DNA from: Myoxocephalus aenaeus
Lineage: Eukaryota > Chordata > Actinopteri > Perciformes > Cottidae
DNA length: 64,000 bases
Direction of reading: 5' to 3'
NCBI GenBank assembly: GCA_038501785.1
Contig: JBAMJR010000031.1
Coordinates: 9,319,001-9,383,000, forward strand
In this document: positions 62,916 to 64,000 of the stretch, piece after piece
Layout of the letters: the number at the start of each line of letters is the position of its first letter
Numbering within the stretch: the first letter of the stretch is position 1
Notes under the pieces: generated by a model
What the model saw: only the letters and a program-made list of their open reading frames with translations
What the model was told of the DNA's origin: nothing
Database searches by the model: none
Made by a program: the position numbers and the translations under genes

Positions 62916-64000
62916 TTTTTGCAAATTAGGAGGATCTCTTCAAAGAGTACAGCATGAGAATGCAACTGAAGAGGAAGCAAAAAGTCAGGACATGCTTTTC
63001 TTTCGACAAATCAAGATTGTGATAAAGAATGTAATTTAAATTCCTCATGAATGTTGACCATGTTCTCTATAATCAGGGTTTAGTTAGCTCGAATTATTAA
63101 CTTGAGCTTTAATGAACCACTCATTGATTCTTGCTTTTAGAGGTATGAGAATCATTGTCCTAAACACTTGAGTGCATAAACATAGTGTATATGTATATGT
63201 TGTTGTGTTTTTCTCTTCATTACAAGTTTCATCAGGAGGTAAACAGAACACAAGCATCTTATCCATTGTGATATACTACTTCTTATTTCAACAAGAAACT
63301 TGAAATCTGAACACGTTGAAATCTGCTAAATATGGTAACTTCCATAAGGCGTGATTGCAGCATTCCACGATGGACCTATCCAGTACCTGGCTATATTTGT
63401 TTTAATAATGAACAAACGACAAGCCTTTCAAATAATGGTTGCTTACGCCATACAAGATAAATTGCAAGATACGTTGTTGCAAGTGTCAATAAAAAAGTAA
63501 AGACTAACCAAAAGGTCAAAAGACAAACAACAAGCCACTGCCATCATTCTGCTCTCCTCTCTTTTAGTCATCTCAACCCCCTTCGGCTCCATTCCCACAC
63601 ATACCACCCTATTTGACTACATGATCGGTGGACAACTTTCCTCTCACTTCATGTGCTTCAGTATGAGAAGTCAAACAGACAGTCAAACAGGACGGAAAGT
63701 GAGCTGTGGTTGACAGTACAAGCAGTACTTATCAATGATTAACTTATCAAATGCCTTCTCCTAGCATTTTTATTTAATGCTGGTCTGAAATGTTTTCATT
63801 GACGGCAGTTTTTAAATGCTTTTTCCTCTTTAAAGATGAGAGTGGTTTGTCTTTTCTGTATGAAACGGCTGTAATGGCTTGAAACATTAAATGTGTCTCT
63901 TGTGGTTTCTAAACCCTCTAAAATGTAGCGCTCTCGGTTGTGATCTTAAGATTAAAGAATGCAGTGTAACATCCTATTTAGTACCAAAGCACACTTTCTG

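Larger units (their letters stand above)
50577..64000 (-). other. htr7: htr7 intron 1 (partial)
   Basis: The first htr7 exon should encode TM1-TM3 ending in D-R. No frame in the rest of the window does so, so the intron exceeds 13.4 kb and exon 1 lies beyond the window. The interval holds one long (GT)n tract, a CAT run and several copies of one teleost repeat. I saw no other gene. Confidence 0.75.

Overview
The window is nuclear DNA from a ray-finned fish, probably a percomorph-type teleost. The evidence is intron-split vertebrate genes, long (TG)n and (CA)n microsatellites, and a typical teleost transposon load: Tc1/mariner, hAT-like, chromodomain Ty3/gypsy, L2-like LINE and Ty1/copia. I see no bacterial-style operons, CRISPR arrays, rRNA or convincing tRNA genes. 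Family names come from recognising motifs by eye; no database search was possible.

Layout. Positions 1-7,769 hold atad1 on the + strand. It has nine coding exons giving a 381-residue mitochondrial/peroxisomal outer-membrane AAA+ translocase. Intron 3 carries a hAT-like MITE, intron 6 a CATA microsatellite, and intron 8 a rearranged Tc1 transposon. Positions 7,770-49,837 are a roughly 42-kb gene-poor interval built largely from mobile DNA. In order it holds an L2-like LINE fragment (17.95-18.56 kb), a decayed Ty1/copia fragment (18.74-19.80 kb), a solo LTR with target-site duplication (20.52-20.83 kb), a full-length chromovirus with identical LTRs (22.25-27.45 kb), an 810-bp foldback element (32.09-32.90 kb), and a coiled-coil reading frame with two in-frame stops (36.3-37.3 kb). 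Positions 49,838-50,576 on the - strand hold the last large exon of a 5-HT7 serotonin receptor (htr7), from the Arg of the DRY motif to the C-terminus. Its first exon is not in the window, so 50,577-64,000 is probably htr7 intron. atad1 and htr7 are convergent and have unrelated jobs (protein quality control at organelle membranes; Gs-coupled serotonin signalling).

Most notable points. (1) The gypsy element carries a 10-nt sequence, two bases inside its 5' LTR, that is exactly complementary to a site within the LTR about 32 nt downstream of a TATA-like box. This is the architecture expected for tRNA-independent self-priming as in the Tf1/sushi group. Its LTRs look identical, yet pol is broken by two small frameshifts. 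(2) The Tc1 copy has lost its 5' end, which is replaced by an inverted copy of its own 3' end. (3) A foldback element with arms of about 330 bp is flanked by a short direct repeat. (4) A repeat-bearing coiled-coil exon candidate is interrupted by two stops.
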